A program made the translations under genes and the position numbers. Positions 15,599-24,598 of a stretch of DNA of 64,000 nucleotides are shown here, piece by piece. The stretch is taken from NCBI RefSeq assembly GCF_017539065.1, contig NZ_JAFYHP010000014.1:1-64000 (forward strand), in the 5' to 3' direction. How positions within the stretch are numbered: the first letter of the stretch is position 1; each line of letters opens with the position of its first letter. Source of the DNA: Methanobrevibacter sp. (lineage in GTDB: Archaea; Methanobacteriota; Methanobacteria; Methanobacteriales; Methanobacteriaceae). Under the pieces are notes generated by a model. The model ran no database searches. It was not told the DNA's origin and saw nothing but the letters and a program-made list of their open reading frames with translations.

Positions 15599-16372
15599 TT
15601 AAAACTTTAATTCTAAAGTTACTGGACAATGATCAGATCCGTAAATGTCTGATAAAATTTTTGCTGATTTTACATTGTCTTTTATTTCTTCATTTACATA
15701 AAAATAGTCTAATCTCCAACCAGCATTTCTCTGACGTGCACGGGTTCTGTAACTCCACCAAGTAAAGTTATTTTCACCTTCATCAAACATTCTAAAAGTA
15801 TCAACAAAACCTGCTTCTTCAAGCCTGTCCAACCATGCTCTTTCTTCAGGCAAATACCCGGATTTCCCTTCACAGTTTTTAGGATTGTAAACATCAATAG
15901 GGTTGTGGGCAATGTTGTAATCTCCTGTGATAACCAGGTTCTTGCCTTCATTTTTAAGCTCTACCAGCTGTTCCAATAATGCATCGCAAAAAGCAACTTT
16001 AAAATCCAATCTTTTAGCTTCCATTCCGCTGTTCGGGAAGTAGATATTGTATAATATAAAGTCGGGATATTCCACTCTTAAGACTCTGCCTTCAGCATCC
16101 AGCTCTTCAACTCCAAGGCCTTTTGTAACACTTAACGGTTCTATTTTAGAGTAGGTTCCAACCCCGCTATATCCTTTTCTTTCAGCTTCATTGAAGCATT
16201 GATGGAAACCCTCAACATTAGCTAATTTCTTTGGAATCTTATCTTGTGTTGCTCTAACTTCCTGAAAATTTATAATATCCGCATCAGTATTGTCAAACCA
16301 GTCCCAAAATTCTTCTTTTTTGGAGACTGCTCTGATTCCGTTAACATTCCATGAAACTAGCTTTATTGACAT
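15599..16372 (-). CDS. xth: Exodeoxyribonuclease III (AP endonuclease family)
   Basis: A 257-residue ExoIII/APE1-type nuclease. SWNVNGIRA, NFQEVRA with the metal-binding Glu, GDYNIAHNPIDV and the C-terminal SDHCPVTLEL with the catalytic Asp-His pair are intact. It cuts DNA 5' of abasic sites. The Methanothermobacter homologue Mth212 is known also to nick at deoxyuridine, replacing uracil glycosylase; the same is possible here but cannot be read from sequence. Its ATG overlaps the pheS stop (TAATG), so it is translated with pheS. Confidence 0.93.
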   Translation of the reverse strand: MSIKLVSWNVNGIRAVSKKEEFWDWFDNTDADIINFQEVRATQDKIPKKLANVEGFHQCFNEAERKGYSGVGTYSKIEPLSVTKGLGVEELDAEGRVLRVEYPDFILYNIYFPNSGMEAKRLDFKVAFCDALLEQLVELKNEGKNLVITGDYNIAHNPIDVYNPKNCEGKSGYLPEERAWLDRLEEAGFVDTFRMFDEGENNFTWWSYRTRARQRNAGWRLDYFYVNEEIKDNVKSAKILSDIYGSDHCPVTLELKF

Positions 16373-17913
16373 TACAATTCGACTCCATTAACTGTAGGCA
16401 ATTCACGAAGCCATTTAATGTCACTTTTATAAAGCATACGGATGTCTTCCACATCATATCTTATCATGGCAAGCCTTTCGATACCCAAACCGAAAGCCAA
16501 TGCAGGCTGGTTAATGCCTAATGGTTTTAAAACTTCAGGCCTGAACATTCCTGCCCCTCCAAGTTCAATCCAACTTTCTTTTTCTTCCAAATATATTTCG
16601 GTTTCAGTAGATAAATATGTGTAAGGGAAGTATGCCGGTCTGAACCTTACTTCAAATCCTAATTTTTTGTAAAATTCTTTTAAAGTACCTAAAAGATTTT
16701 GATAGCTTATTCCTTCATCACAAACTAAGCCTTCCACTTGATGGAATTCAGGCAAGTGTTTATAATCAAAAGTCTCTCTTCTGAATACCCTTCCAACTGA
16801 AAACATTTTAATTGGAGGTTCATGATTGAACAAGTGTTTTGTAGAGATTCCTGTGGTGTGGGTTCTTAAAACACTTTGGCGTGCAATGTCTTCACTCCAG
16901 TCATATTGCCAGCCGATTGAACCTGTATCCGCACCGGTTTCATGGGTTTCGGCAGTGATTTTTACGAGTGCATCATCAGGCAAATCACAAGTTAAAGGGT
17001 TTTTAAGGTAAAATGTATCCTGCATTTCACGGGCTGCATGGTCCTGTGGCTGGAAGAGTGAGTCAAAGTTCCAGAATGCAGATTCGACAAATTCTCCATT
17101 GTCTTCTGAAAAACCCATGTTTAAAAAGATTTCCCTGATTTCATCAATGATTATTCTTAATGGGTGTTTTTTACCTGCGAAAATTACGGGAGCTTCAGCT
17201 TTGATATCATATGGACGATATTCTAAGCTTTTCCATTCTCCATCTTTTAAATGTTCATGAGTTAATTGAGTAGCTTGTTCTTTGATTTCAAAACCAACTT
17301 CAAGAATAGCTTCTCCTTTAGGCAGGATTTTAAATGAATGTGAGGTTTCTTTTTTAATATTTAAGATGTTTTTCCTACCGGTTAACTTTTTAAAACCATC
17401 TTTTAAGTCATCGGAAAAGAGTTTGACTCCATCAGCATTTGCTTTAAGATAATCTAAAACTTTTTCATCAACGCCAGCCTTATCTGCGAATTCCTTACCT
17501 TCATCAGTAATGTTGATTACGCCTTTATCAATTTGCGCCCAGTTTTTTTGACGTAGCCAACCAAGAGCAATTCCTGTTTCTTTTTTATCGATTCCTGCCT
17601 CATTAGCTAAATCTTTCATAGGAATTTGACTTTTTTTGGATAAAACATCTAAAATTTTACGCTCTGGAAGTCCGTTATTGGCATATTTAAGTCCGTCTTC
17701 TGTTAAAGAGTAAATCTTTTCAACATCTTTGCGCATTTCAATAATGTCTTTGGACGCAAGTGATCCGGCTGCACTCATTACAGATTTGATATCCATGCCT
17801 GTATTTGAAGCAATCCTTATAGGAGTAGCACCAGGATTAGCTTCCAGTTCTTTTAAAAGTTTCTTTTCATAAATATGTAATTCACTAATGGTTTTTTTAA
17901 TATCCTCACTCAT
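16372..17913 (-). CDS. pheS: Phenylalanyl-tRNA synthetase alpha subunit
   Basis: A 513-residue archaeal-type PheS. Residues 1 to about 160 contain winged-helix repeats ([21 protein letters not shown]..., [21 protein letters not shown]...). The class II catalytic core follows: motif 2 ([27 protein letters not shown], quoted in part), the [10 protein letters not shown] loop and motif 3 ([13 protein letters not shown]). It works as an alpha2-beta2 enzyme with PheT, which is not in the window. It is followed by xth in the same message. Confidence 0.95.
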   Translation of the reverse strand: MSEDIKKTISELHIYEKKLLKELEANPGATPIRIASNTGMDIKSVMSAAGSLASKDIIEMRKDVEKIYSLTEDGLKYANNGLPERKILDVLSKKSQIPMKDLANEAGIDKKETGIALGWLRQKNWAQIDKGVINITDEGKEFADKAGVDEKVLDYLKANADGVKLFSDDLKDGFKKLTGRKNILNIKKETSHSFKILPKGEAILEVGFEIKEQATQLTHEHLKDGEWKSLEYRPYDIKAEAPVIFAGKKHPLRIIIDEIREIFLNMGFSEDNGEFVESAFWNFDSLFQPQDHAAREMQDTFYLKNPLTCDLPDDALVKITAETHETGADTGSIGWQYDWSEDIARQSVLRTHTTGISTKHLFNHEPPIKMFSVGRVFRRETFDYKHLPEFHQVEGLVCDEGISYQNLLGTLKEFYKKLGFEVRFRPAYFPYTYLSTETEIYLEEKESWIELGGAGMFRPEVLKPLGINQPALAFGLGIERLAMIRYDVEDIRMLYKSDIKWLRELPTVNGVEL

Positions 17914-18041
17914 TCAAACACCATAATTTATAGATTAATAATATAATAATATATGTTTAAATTAATTTATAAAGATAATGTTAAATTTAAAAAAAATAGC
18001 AGAGAAAAGAAAAATAATAAAAATAATATTTCGCCAACATA

Positions 18042-18067
18042 TTAAAACAATTTTTCGATTGTTTTAA
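18042..18067 (-). terminator. 10-bp hairpin starting at a stop codon
   Basis: TTAAAACAAT (18042-18051) pairs with ATTGTTTTAA (18058-18067) around a 6-nt loop. The first three bases are the minus-strand TAA. No immediate T run follows, so termination is less certain. Confidence 0.45.
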
Positions 18068-18425
18068 TTAATTCTTCTTTCAATATTTTCACACATTCTT
18101 CAGCTTCACTATCCAATCTGAACGGATCCTTTGCAGATACTTCAAGGTCGCTTAAAACATCAACAACACTAATTGTATCAGCCACATCAATTCCCTTATT
18201 TTCCAATATTTTATTTACGCATCCGTTAGAACAACCATTAACTGCAATTAATGGATACTTTTTAAGCATTTGGTCGTTCTTGCCTTCGATATCCGCTGAA
18301 GTTGAACCCATACAAATAGATATTACATTTTCATGTTCTTTTTTACAATCGCCTACTGCAACACGAGACACTAATCCATTTGGACTCATTCCGTTGCATG
18401 GAGCCAATGCAATTTTCTCGACCAT
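18042..18425 (-). CDS. Putative zinc-binding DGC-type protein, 127 residues
   Basis: The start at 18425 is used because GGGGGT lies 5-10 bp upstream; an in-frame ATG at 18452 has no such site. Cysteines are arranged as in the DGC family: APCNGMSPNG near the N-terminus, VGDCKKEHE, ISICMGS and the eponymous loop VNGCSNGCVNKIL. Such proteins are annotated as putative zinc-binding proteins, often near metal or redox genes, and none has a clear reaction. It is probably transcribed alone, between pheS and the TetR-controlled operon. Confidence 0.7.
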   Translation of the reverse strand: MVEKIALAPCNGMSPNGLVSRVAVGDCKKEHENVISICMGSTSADIEGKNDQMLKKYPLIAVNGCSNGCVNKILENKGIDVADTISVVDVLSDLEVSAKDPFRLDSEAEECVKILKEELIKTIEKLF

Positions 18426-18542
18426 AATACCCCCGCTTGCCTTTTTCAACATTCATTCATGATGAATTATTCCGTTGTATAAGAGTTATATGTATTATTA
18501 CATCTTAAATTTTTCTAGAATAATCAATTCATGGAAGTGCAC

Positions 18543-19274
18543 TTACTTTATGACTCTTTTGAGAATAAAAAACATCAATTTTGCAAATGATTTTTTCACA
18601 AAATTTAACTTCACGTCCGGCGAAAAATCATGATTCACCAAACCTGTCTTAAACCAATAATCCCTATCCGCTACAATAGGATCCTTTGATACGGCCATTG
18701 CCTTCCATACATTGAAAAACATGACATCTCCAAATTTGGGAGAATGCAATTTCTTTGATTCAACATCTTTGGAAAACTTTTGAGCGACTTTATCAATGCC
18801 CTTTGTCTCCAGTTCATCTTTTCCACCACATGCCATTGGAAGTTTAAAGACTTTATTTACACCCCAATGCCTTAAAGTTTCATCAATGTAATTGGCTACC
18901 TTTTTATGGCCCGCACCTGCTGTTGTAACTACTATCAGTGCTTTTTTGGTGAAAAACTCGGGCCTGTGATATAAATAAGCGGTATGGTCCATGAAGTTTT
19001 TCAAAATGGCCGTTACATTCATCGCATAAACAGGTGAGCCTATAATTATTCCGTCGCAGTCCCTTATCTTATCAATTATTGGTTTGATTTTTTTATGGTG
19101 AGGGCATTTATCCTCGCCAATCATGATGCAATTGTAGCATCCTTTACATAGTCCAATATCCTCTTTTGCTAAATGAATTTCCTCAAATTCCCCTTTCAAA
19201 TTAGTTTTAACCTGTTTTATAACTTCACATGTATTTCCCACTCTTGGAGATCCATTGATAATAACATATTTCAT
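18543..19274 (-). CDS. Iron-sulfur flavoprotein family, 243 residues
   Basis: A flavodoxin-fold protein with the FMN phosphate loop (INGSPRVGNT) and the compact cysteine motif C-x2-C-x2-C-x7-C (CKGCYNCIMIGEDKC, about residues 43-57), expected to hold a [4Fe-4S] cluster. GSPVYAMNVTAILKNFMD is the flavin-binding middle segment. It has a C-terminal extension absent from the 171-residue paralogue at 2761. It is the last gene of the TetR-GNAT operon, which points to an inducible redox or detoxifying role. Confidence 0.8.
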   Translation of the reverse strand: MKYVIINGSPRVGNTCEVIKQVKTNLKGEFEEIHLAKEDIGLCKGCYNCIMIGEDKCPHHKKIKPIIDKIRDCDGIIIGSPVYAMNVTAILKNFMDHTAYLYHRPEFFTKKALIVVTTAGAGHKKVANYIDETLRHWGVNKVFKLPMACGGKDELETKGIDKVAQKFSKDVESKKLHSPKFGDVMFFNVWKAMAVSKDPIVADRDYWFKTGLVNHDFSPDVKLNFVKKSFAKLMFFILKRVIK

Positions 19275-19886
19275 TTAAACACCTAACTGTCCTTCTTTGA
19301 TTAACTTTTCCTTATATTCAAACTGCCTGTCAAATTCATCCACTTCTTTTTCATCTACATTGAACACTTCAGGAATTCGGAATATTCCTAAATCTTTTTT
19401 AACTTTACCCTCATCGAATATTTTTATCATGAAAAATGGATTTTCTTCAGCCAAATCAGTTCCATCCAAGTAAAGATTATATTTTGAAGCGCTCTCAAAA
19501 CCGAATCTTGAATAATAATTTTCATCCCCCACTACGAAAACATAGGGAATGCCGTCATTTTGAGCGATTTTTAATGTGCAATCTATTAATTTTGAGCCTA
19601 ATCCCCTATTTTGACAATTTTTATCAATTGCAATTGGACCCAATATGGCTGCCGCTTCGATGCCATTTTCATAACCGATTTCGCCTTCAGAATAATTGAT
19701 ATGGCCTATGATTTTATCATCATCCTCGATGACATATGCAAGATTGCTTATGAAGCTTTCATCCTCCCTTAAGTTATGCACTATGAAATGTTCATATGCA
19801 CCAGGCCGGTATACATTCCAGAAGGAATCTCTAACAAGATTTTCGACTTCTAGGTAATCATTTTCATTTTCCAGCCTTATTTTCAT
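19275..19886 (-). CDS. GNAT-family N-acetyltransferase
   Basis: A 203-residue protein. The acetyl-CoA-binding motif is the IDKNCQNRGLGSKLIDCTLKIA segment (Q/R-x-x-G-x-G/A, about residues 98-112), followed by VVGDENYYSRFGFE, typical of the YhbS-like group. The substrate is unknown. Its ATG overlaps the TetR gene stop by four bases and its stop directly abuts the flavoprotein start, so it is the middle gene of a tight three-gene operon. Confidence 0.88.
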   Translation of the reverse strand: MKIRLENENDYLEVENLVRDSFWNVYRPGAYEHFIVHNLREDESFISNLAYVIEDDDKIIGHINYSEGEIGYENGIEAAAILGPIAIDKNCQNRGLGSKLIDCTLKIAQNDGIPYVFVVGDENYYSRFGFESASKYNLYLDGTDLAEENPFFMIKIFDEGKVKKDLGIFRIPEVFNVDEKEVDEFDRQFEYKEKLIKEGQLGV

Positions 19887-20503
19887 TTAATTCCCTCTAT
19901 TTTAACTGAATCGAAAATTGTCCTTGCATGCTTTTCTGTCTTTGTTAAAAAATCCTCCAAGAACTTATCATCATCTTCAGGATAGTTTATGAAGAAATGT
20001 TCATACAGCAAAAACATTCCATAGTAAAAAAATGATTCTGAAAGCTGGCGCACATCGCAATCATCTTTAATCAATTTTTTTGATTTCATCAGGTTGAATA
20101 AGACCATCCATCCCTCAATCGGCCCCTCGATGATTGATTTTTTCAGGAAACTTTTTACCTCCTCGTTGTGATAGGATTCTATGAAAAACAATCTTGTTAT
20201 CTTCATCATCTTGTCTTCCTTAAGCTTTGATAAAAATGCATCGCAACCAGCTTTATAGAAAAAGTCAAATCCCTTATCCAGGTTTATGCTTGCTTGATCC
20301 AATGGTATTTCATCATTTGTCATTTCCTCAACATAATAATCCAAAATAGAGTTCATGATTGCTTGTTTACTTGAATAATGATTATAAATTGAGCTTTCCT
20401 TTATACCCACTTCACTGGCAATCTGACGAACTGAAACACCATCAAATCCATATTGTGAGAACAAATCTATTGAAACGTTGAAAATTTTTTCCTTATTATT
20501 CAT
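19883..20503 (-). CDS. TetR/AcrR-family transcriptional repressor
   Basis: A 206-residue protein. The N-terminal helix-turn-helix is canonical: FNVSIDLFSQYGFDGVSVRQIASEVGIKESSIYNHYSSKQA (about residues 8-48, quoted in two parts elsewhere as SVRQIA and SIYNHY). The C-terminal helical domain binds an unknown effector. It is the first gene of the operon with the GNAT and flavoprotein genes. Two matching palindromes flank its TATA box, so it almost certainly represses itself and both downstream genes until a ligand releases it. Confidence 0.92.
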   Translation of the reverse strand: MNNKEKIFNVSIDLFSQYGFDGVSVRQIASEVGIKESSIYNHYSSKQAIMNSILDYYVEEMTNDEIPLDQASINLDKGFDFFYKAGCDAFLSKLKEDKMMKITRLFFIESYHNEEVKSFLKKSIIEGPIEGWMVLFNLMKSKKLIKDDCDVRQLSESFFYYGMFLLYEHFFINYPEDDDKFLEDFLTKTEKHARTIFDSVKIEGIK

Positions 20504-20510
20504 AATATCA

Positions 20511-20530
20511 TAACTAACACTTGTTAGTTA
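20511..20530. promoter_or_regulatory. TetR operator 1 (over the predicted transcription start)
   Basis: TAACTAACA and TGTTAGTTA form a perfect 9-bp inverted repeat around a 2-bp centre; the core is ACTAAC-N4-GTTAGT. It lies 8-27 bp before the ATG and covers the start site predicted from the TATA box near 20551. Confidence 0.75.
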
Positions 20531-20553
20531 ATATTATCTCATAATGTTATATA

Positions 20554-20573
20554 AAACTAACGATTGTTAGTTT
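20554..20573. promoter_or_regulatory. TetR operator 2 (upstream of the TATA box)
   Basis: AAACTAAC and GTTAGTTT form a perfect 8-bp inverted repeat with the same ACTAAC-N4-GTTAGT core as operator 1. The centres are 43 bp apart, about four helical turns. The TATA-like TTTTATATAAC of the minus strand lies between the two sites. Confidence 0.75.
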
Positions 20574-20595
20574 AAAAAATAAATAAAAAAAATAA

Positions 20596-20620
20596 TTATT
20601 TGAAATGGGTTTTCAAATAA
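20596..20620 (-). terminator. 10-bp terminator hairpin starting at the stop codon
   Basis: TTATTTGAAA (20596-20605) pairs with TTTCAAATAA (20611-20620) around a 5-nt loop. The stop codon of the CitG-like gene is the last three bases of the arm, and a T-rich tail follows on the minus strand. Confidence 0.75.
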
Positions 20621-21474
20621 CTTACAAAAATAGAGGCCGCTGTTAAGTCAGCAGTAGTTCCAGGATTATAACCATTTTTGAAAAGATAATCGTCAAATTC
20701 AGCAAGCTTATCCTTAAAATCAATTTCATCTTTAAGGTTAAGTAAATCCCTTGTCATCATAGATATCTTAAGAGCTTCATCTGAACCGTATTTTCTGGAA
20801 ATCAGAGTGTCAGGAACCTGTGATAGAATAGTTAAGAATGTCAAAACGCAAGCGTCACATTGGGATTTCTCTTCTTTTAGCTGATGATAAGCGGGATAAC
20901 CTATTTCAAAGACTGCCGGCATATCGGAAGTCATTTCACGAGCAAGCATGTCCCATGGAGCAGAAATTTTCAAAACATCATACATTGTCTGATTGTTTTG
21001 TCTTAATTCGTTTTTAGCATTATCACTAGCCACATCATATTCATCTTGGTCTCCCATCCCTCCAGCATCTGCAATGTTGATTGCATCATACAAATCACAA
21101 GCATCATCAACAGAAGTATTGGCCATTAACAATTTAACGTTTTCTCTTATATCATCAAATGAGTCACTGATGGCTGCTGCAACAGCAATTGGAGTTGTCA
21201 TCATCACAATTCCCAGATTAGTGTTGTTTTTAATCCATCTGTCAGTTTCGGCAACCGCTTGTAAAATGTATTTGCCGAGTAATGGATTTTCAACATCAAC
21301 ATCACTGCATGCTTCACGGATTGTATCCCCAATTACAATACCGCTTATGAGGAAGTCTTCAAATTCCATATCATCATAATCACGGGTTCTGTGGACATTT
21401 CCCGGCTTTGGATATCCGCTCACTTCAAGTGCTGAAGCAATCTGTGCTATTTTTACTATCTCATTTACATCCAT
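20596..21474 (-). CDS. CitG-like triphosphoribosyl-dephospho-CoA synthase family protein
   Basis: A 292-residue helical protein of the CitG/MdcB family. The N-terminal SALEVSGYPKPGNVHR, TNLGIVMMTTPIAVAA, DAINIADAGGMG and the C-terminal NPGTTADLTAASIFVSYL segments are the conserved blocks. Bacterial members build the prosthetic group of citrate lyase or malonate decarboxylase; methanogens lack those enzymes, so the product here must be different. Homologues are found next to tetrahydromethanopterin genes in methylotrophs, as far as I recall, which makes a ribosyl-transfer step in cofactor synthesis attractive. Its ATG overlaps the hemB stop (TAATG). Confidence 0.8.
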   Translation of the reverse strand: MDVNEIVKIAQIASALEVSGYPKPGNVHRTRDYDDMEFEDFLISGIVIGDTIREACSDVDVENPLLGKYILQAVAETDRWIKNNTNLGIVMMTTPIAVAAAISDSFDDIRENVKLLMANTSVDDACDLYDAINIADAGGMGDQDEYDVASDNAKNELRQNNQTMYDVLKISAPWDMLAREMTSDMPAVFEIGYPAYHQLKEEKSQCDACVLTFLTILSQVPDTLISRKYGSDEALKISMMTRDLLNLKDEIDFKDKLAEFDDYLFKNGYNPGTTADLTAASIFVSYLKTHFK

Positions 21475-22475
21475 TATATCAACTCATTTAAAAGAATGTA
21501 AGGTGCAAAATTAGTGATTATTAAGTCTGCTCCAGCTCTTTTAATTGAAAGTAATGATTCTAAAATTGCCCTTTCAGTTAAAAATCCTTTTTCTATAGCT
21601 GCCATAATCATTGAATATTCTCCGCTTACATTATAAGCAACCAAAGGCAACATGAACTCATCACTGACCATGCGGACAACATCCAAGTATGGAAGTGCCG
21701 GTTTAACCATTAAAAAGTCACAACCTTCAATTACATCAAGTTCACATTCCCTTATAGCTTCAACTGCATTGCCAGGGTCCATTTGATAGGATTTTCTATC
21801 TCCCACATGAGGTGATGAACAGGCAGCAACTCTAAACGGTTCATAAAATGCTGATGCATATTTAGCAGAATAAGACATTATCATTACATTATAAAATCCG
21901 TTTTCATCTAAACATTCCCTAATTGCCCCGACTCTTCCATCCATCATATCTGAAGGAGCTACAATATCTGCACCCGCTTCAGCATGAGATAACGCAACTT
22001 TTGCAATAATCGGAAGAGATTCATCATTTAAAATTTCAATACCATCATCGGTATCCTCATTTTCAACAATCATACCGCAATGGCCATGTGAAGTGTATTG
22101 GCATAAGCACACATCACTAATGACAACCAGATTTGTCTCTTTTTTAAGTTTTCTAATTGCTTTTTGAACAATTCCAGTTGCGGAGTAATCAGGAGTTGCA
22201 ATTTCATCTTTGGTTTCCTCTTTTGGTATTCCAAATACAATTATTGACCTTAAGCCCTTTGCTTCAAGCTGTTTGGCAAATTCAACACCACTATCTAAAG
22301 AGTATCTGTATTCCCCAGGAAGTGATGAAATTTCTTCCTTTTCGTCACCTTGAAGTTCTTCTTTAAAATAAATCGGATAAATCAGGTCTTCTTTCTCAAG
22401 TTTAGTTTCACGAACTATATCTCTAATTTTAGAATTTTTTCTAAGTCTTCTCATTCTTGTAGTTGGAAATTCCAT
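21474..22475 (-). CDS. hemB: Porphobilinogen synthase (5-aminolevulinate dehydratase)
   Basis: A 333-residue HemB, which condenses two 5-aminolevulinates to porphobilinogen for F430, cobamides and sirohaem. The start is ATG 22475 ([10 protein letters not shown]); the GTG at 22484 belongs to the GTGATT ribosome-binding site. Visible are the zinc-type cysteines in [15 protein letters not shown], the lysine of [16 protein letters not shown], the Schiff-base lysine in [12 protein letters not shown] and the YNVSGEYSM loop. It is cotranscribed with the CitG-like gene. Confidence 0.96.
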   Translation of the reverse strand: MEFPTTRMRRLRKNSKIRDIVRETKLEKEDLIYPIYFKEELQGDEKEEISSLPGEYRYSLDSGVEFAKQLEAKGLRSIIVFGIPKEETKDEIATPDYSATGIVQKAIRKLKKETNLVVISDVCLCQYTSHGHCGMIVENEDTDDGIEILNDESLPIIAKVALSHAEAGADIVAPSDMMDGRVGAIRECLDENGFYNVMIMSYSAKYASAFYEPFRVAACSSPHVGDRKSYQMDPGNAVEAIRECELDVIEGCDFLMVKPALPYLDVVRMVSDEFMLPLVAYNVSGEYSMIMAAIEKGFLTERAILESLLSIKRAGADLIITNFAPYILLNELI

Positions 22476-22572
22476 AATAATCACTTGATTAATAATTTTG
22501 ATTTAAAATTATTTAAAATTTTTACTTAAAATTAATATAATTAGAAAAACAAATAATTATGAGAGGTTAAAA

Positions 22573-23667
22573 ATGTCAAATTCAATTGGAGAAAAATTTC
22601 AAATAACAACTTTCGGATCAAGTCATGGACCTGCTGTAGGAGCTATTGTCGATGGATGCCCAGCAAACTTGGAATTAAGTGCTGAAGACATACAAAAAGA
22701 GCTTGACAAAAGAAAACCTGGAACCAGTAGTGTCACCACTCCAAGGAAAGAAGATGATGAAGTCCAAATTTTGTCCGGAATTTTTGAAGGAAAAACTGAT
22801 GGAACCCCAATTACCGGAATCGTTTTTAATAAAAATCAAAAATCCAAAGATTATTCAATGTTTAAGGATACACCACGTCCTTCCCATGGTGATTTCGGTT
22901 GGATGACAAAATATGGCAACTACGATTATAACGGAGGGGGCCGTGGAAGCGGCAGAGTTACAATTGGCCATGTAATCGGTGGAGCAATAGCTAAAAAATT
23001 ATTGCAAACCCAAAATATTGAAATTATTTCTCATGTGACTCAAATTGGAGATATAAAAGCTTCAGAAAAAGATTTTGACACAATTAAAGAAAACATCGAG
23101 AAAAATCCCGTTCGCTGTGGAGATTTAAATGCCGCCCATGAAATGGAAGAGTTGATTTTAGCAAAAAAAGAAGAAGGCGATTCTGTAGGGGGCATTGTAG
23201 AAACAATAGCTATTGGAGTTCCTGCAGGATTAGGAGAACCTGTATTTGAAAGACTTGATGGAGACCTTGCAAGGATTCTAATGAATATCGGTGCTGTTAA
23301 AGGTGTTGAAATTGGTCTTGGATTTGATGTTGCAAGCCATACAGCTTCTGAGATAAATGATGAATACCAAATTGAAAATGATAAAATTACCACTAAAACA
23401 AATAATTCAGGTGGGATTATGGGTGGTATGAGCAATGGCATGCCAATAATTTCTAGAATTGCTGTTAAGCCTACCCCATCTATTTCTAAATGTCAGAATT
23501 CAATTAATTTAGAAAAAATGGAAAATAAAAAAATAGAAATACACGGGCGCCATGACCCCTGTATTTGTCCTAGAGTAACCATTGTTGCTGAATCCAGCAC
23601 TGCAATTGTTCTTGCAGACCACATGATTCGTTCAGGATTTATACACCCTACTAATTTGAAAATCTAA
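22573..23667 (+). CDS. aroC: Chorismate synthase
   Basis: A 364-residue AroC, the last enzyme of the shikimate pathway, converting EPSP to chorismate with reduced FMN. The start [18 protein letters not shown], the RPSHGD segment, NGGGRGSGR, the long [13 protein letters not shown] block and the C-terminal [10 protein letters not shown] motif are all intact. The ribosome-binding site is GAGAGGT at 22561-22567. It is a single gene whose stop codon overlaps that of the convergent metallo-hydrolase. Confidence 0.97.
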   Translation: MSNSIGEKFQITTFGSSHGPAVGAIVDGCPANLELSAEDIQKELDKRKPGTSSVTTPRKEDDEVQILSGIFEGKTDGTPITGIVFNKNQKSKDYSMFKDTPRPSHGDFGWMTKYGNYDYNGGGRGSGRVTIGHVIGGAIAKKLLQTQNIEIISHVTQIGDIKASEKDFDTIKENIEKNPVRCGDLNAAHEMEELILAKKEEGDSVGGIVETIAIGVPAGLGEPVFERLDGDLARILMNIGAVKGVEIGLGFDVASHTASEINDEYQIENDKITTKTNNSGGIMGGMSNGMPIISRIAVKPTPSISKCQNSINLEKMENKKIEIHGRHDPCICPRVTIVAESSTAIVLADHMIRSGFIHPTNLKI

Positions 23668-24587
23668 TTTTTCCTTAAAATAGATAGTTCATCAAATTCA
23701 TTATGTTTGAAAGACAATTGGTAGGAGTTTTTTCTTTCATTTTCAAATAGTGTATGATCAGTGCTATGAATTGATGACTGTGTGTCTTTTAAAGAAATTA
23801 ACCTAAATCGTTTCGGATTATTGTAATTCACATTAAATGATAAACCATCATATGCTGCTATAGTTTTAATTCCTGTAGCTTTAGAAATCTTTTTAGCTTC
23901 TGTAACAGGATTGCTTGATATCATTTTAAGTCCCAAATGTGTCATTACGGCAACTTTTGGTTGTACCTCATTGATTAAATCAATGAAATTGCGAGAACAC
24001 ATGTGGCCATTTATTGTCTTGTTTCCTGGTCTTAACACACTAGCAATTAAAATATCTGCACCTTTATGTTCATCGGCCAAACCTTCAAAATAGCCAGTGT
24101 CAGATGTGTAAGATAACTTAAAACCATTATAATCAATTTGAAATCCGCATCCTGTTGGATCGCCGTGTAAAGTTTTAGTGCCTTTAATTTTTACATTATG
24201 CATTTGATTAAATTCACCTGGTTTTAAAACAATTTTGCCAGATTTTGATTTATGATATGAAGAGATACATGGTCCCCATTTTTCATATCCTTCTAAAACA
24301 CTTTCACAGCCTACAATAACTCCTCGGGCTTTAGTCATGCCTCTTGTCATTGCTTCGATGAGAATTTCCGCATCATTGTAGTGATCTGTGTGTGAATGTG
24401 AAACAATGACTCCACTTAAATTACGTGGGTCAAATCCGAATTGATAAGTTCTAATCAGTGCTCCTGGACCGGGGTCTATATGATAATTTTTTCCAGCGAG
24501 GTTATCAATTCTAATACCTCCAGTCATTCTTCTTTGGCTAATTGCGGAAAATCTTCCTCCTCCGCTGCCTAAAAATGTTATTTTCAT
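23664..24587 (-). CDS. MBL-fold metallo-hydrolase
   Basis: A 307-residue metallo-beta-lactamase-fold protein. The start at 24587 ([13 protein letters not shown]) removes an overlap with the upstream gene and places the conserved first strand at the N-terminus. Metal ligands are HSHTDHYND (H-x-H-x-D-H), a later His in TLHGDPTG, the Asp in TSDTGYF and the final His in MTHLG. The arrangement is that of the RNase Z/UlaG-like group. The substrate is unknown. It follows the DUF2121 gene by 11 bp, suggesting a joint function. Confidence 0.85.
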   Translation of the reverse strand: MKITFLGSGGGRFSAISQRRMTGGIRIDNLAGKNYHIDPGPGALIRTYQFGFDPRNLSGVIVSHSHTDHYNDAEILIEAMTRGMTKARGVIVGCESVLEGYEKWGPCISSYHKSKSGKIVLKPGEFNQMHNVKIKGTKTLHGDPTGCGFQIDYNGFKLSYTSDTGYFEGLADEHKGADILIASVLRPGNKTINGHMCSRNFIDLINEVQPKVAVMTHLGLKMISSNPVTEAKKISKATGIKTIAAYDGLSFNVNYNNPKRFRLISLKDTQSSIHSTDHTLFENERKNSYQLSFKHNEFDELSILRKN

Positions 24588-24598
24588 TCCAATCCCAT

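Noticed and set aside
22476-22484. GTG start for hemB at 22484 (similar cases at 53366 for mtd and 51652 for the NAS-family gene)
   Set aside because: The GTGAT sequence is the ribosome-binding site for the ATG a few codons later, which also matches the conserved protein start.
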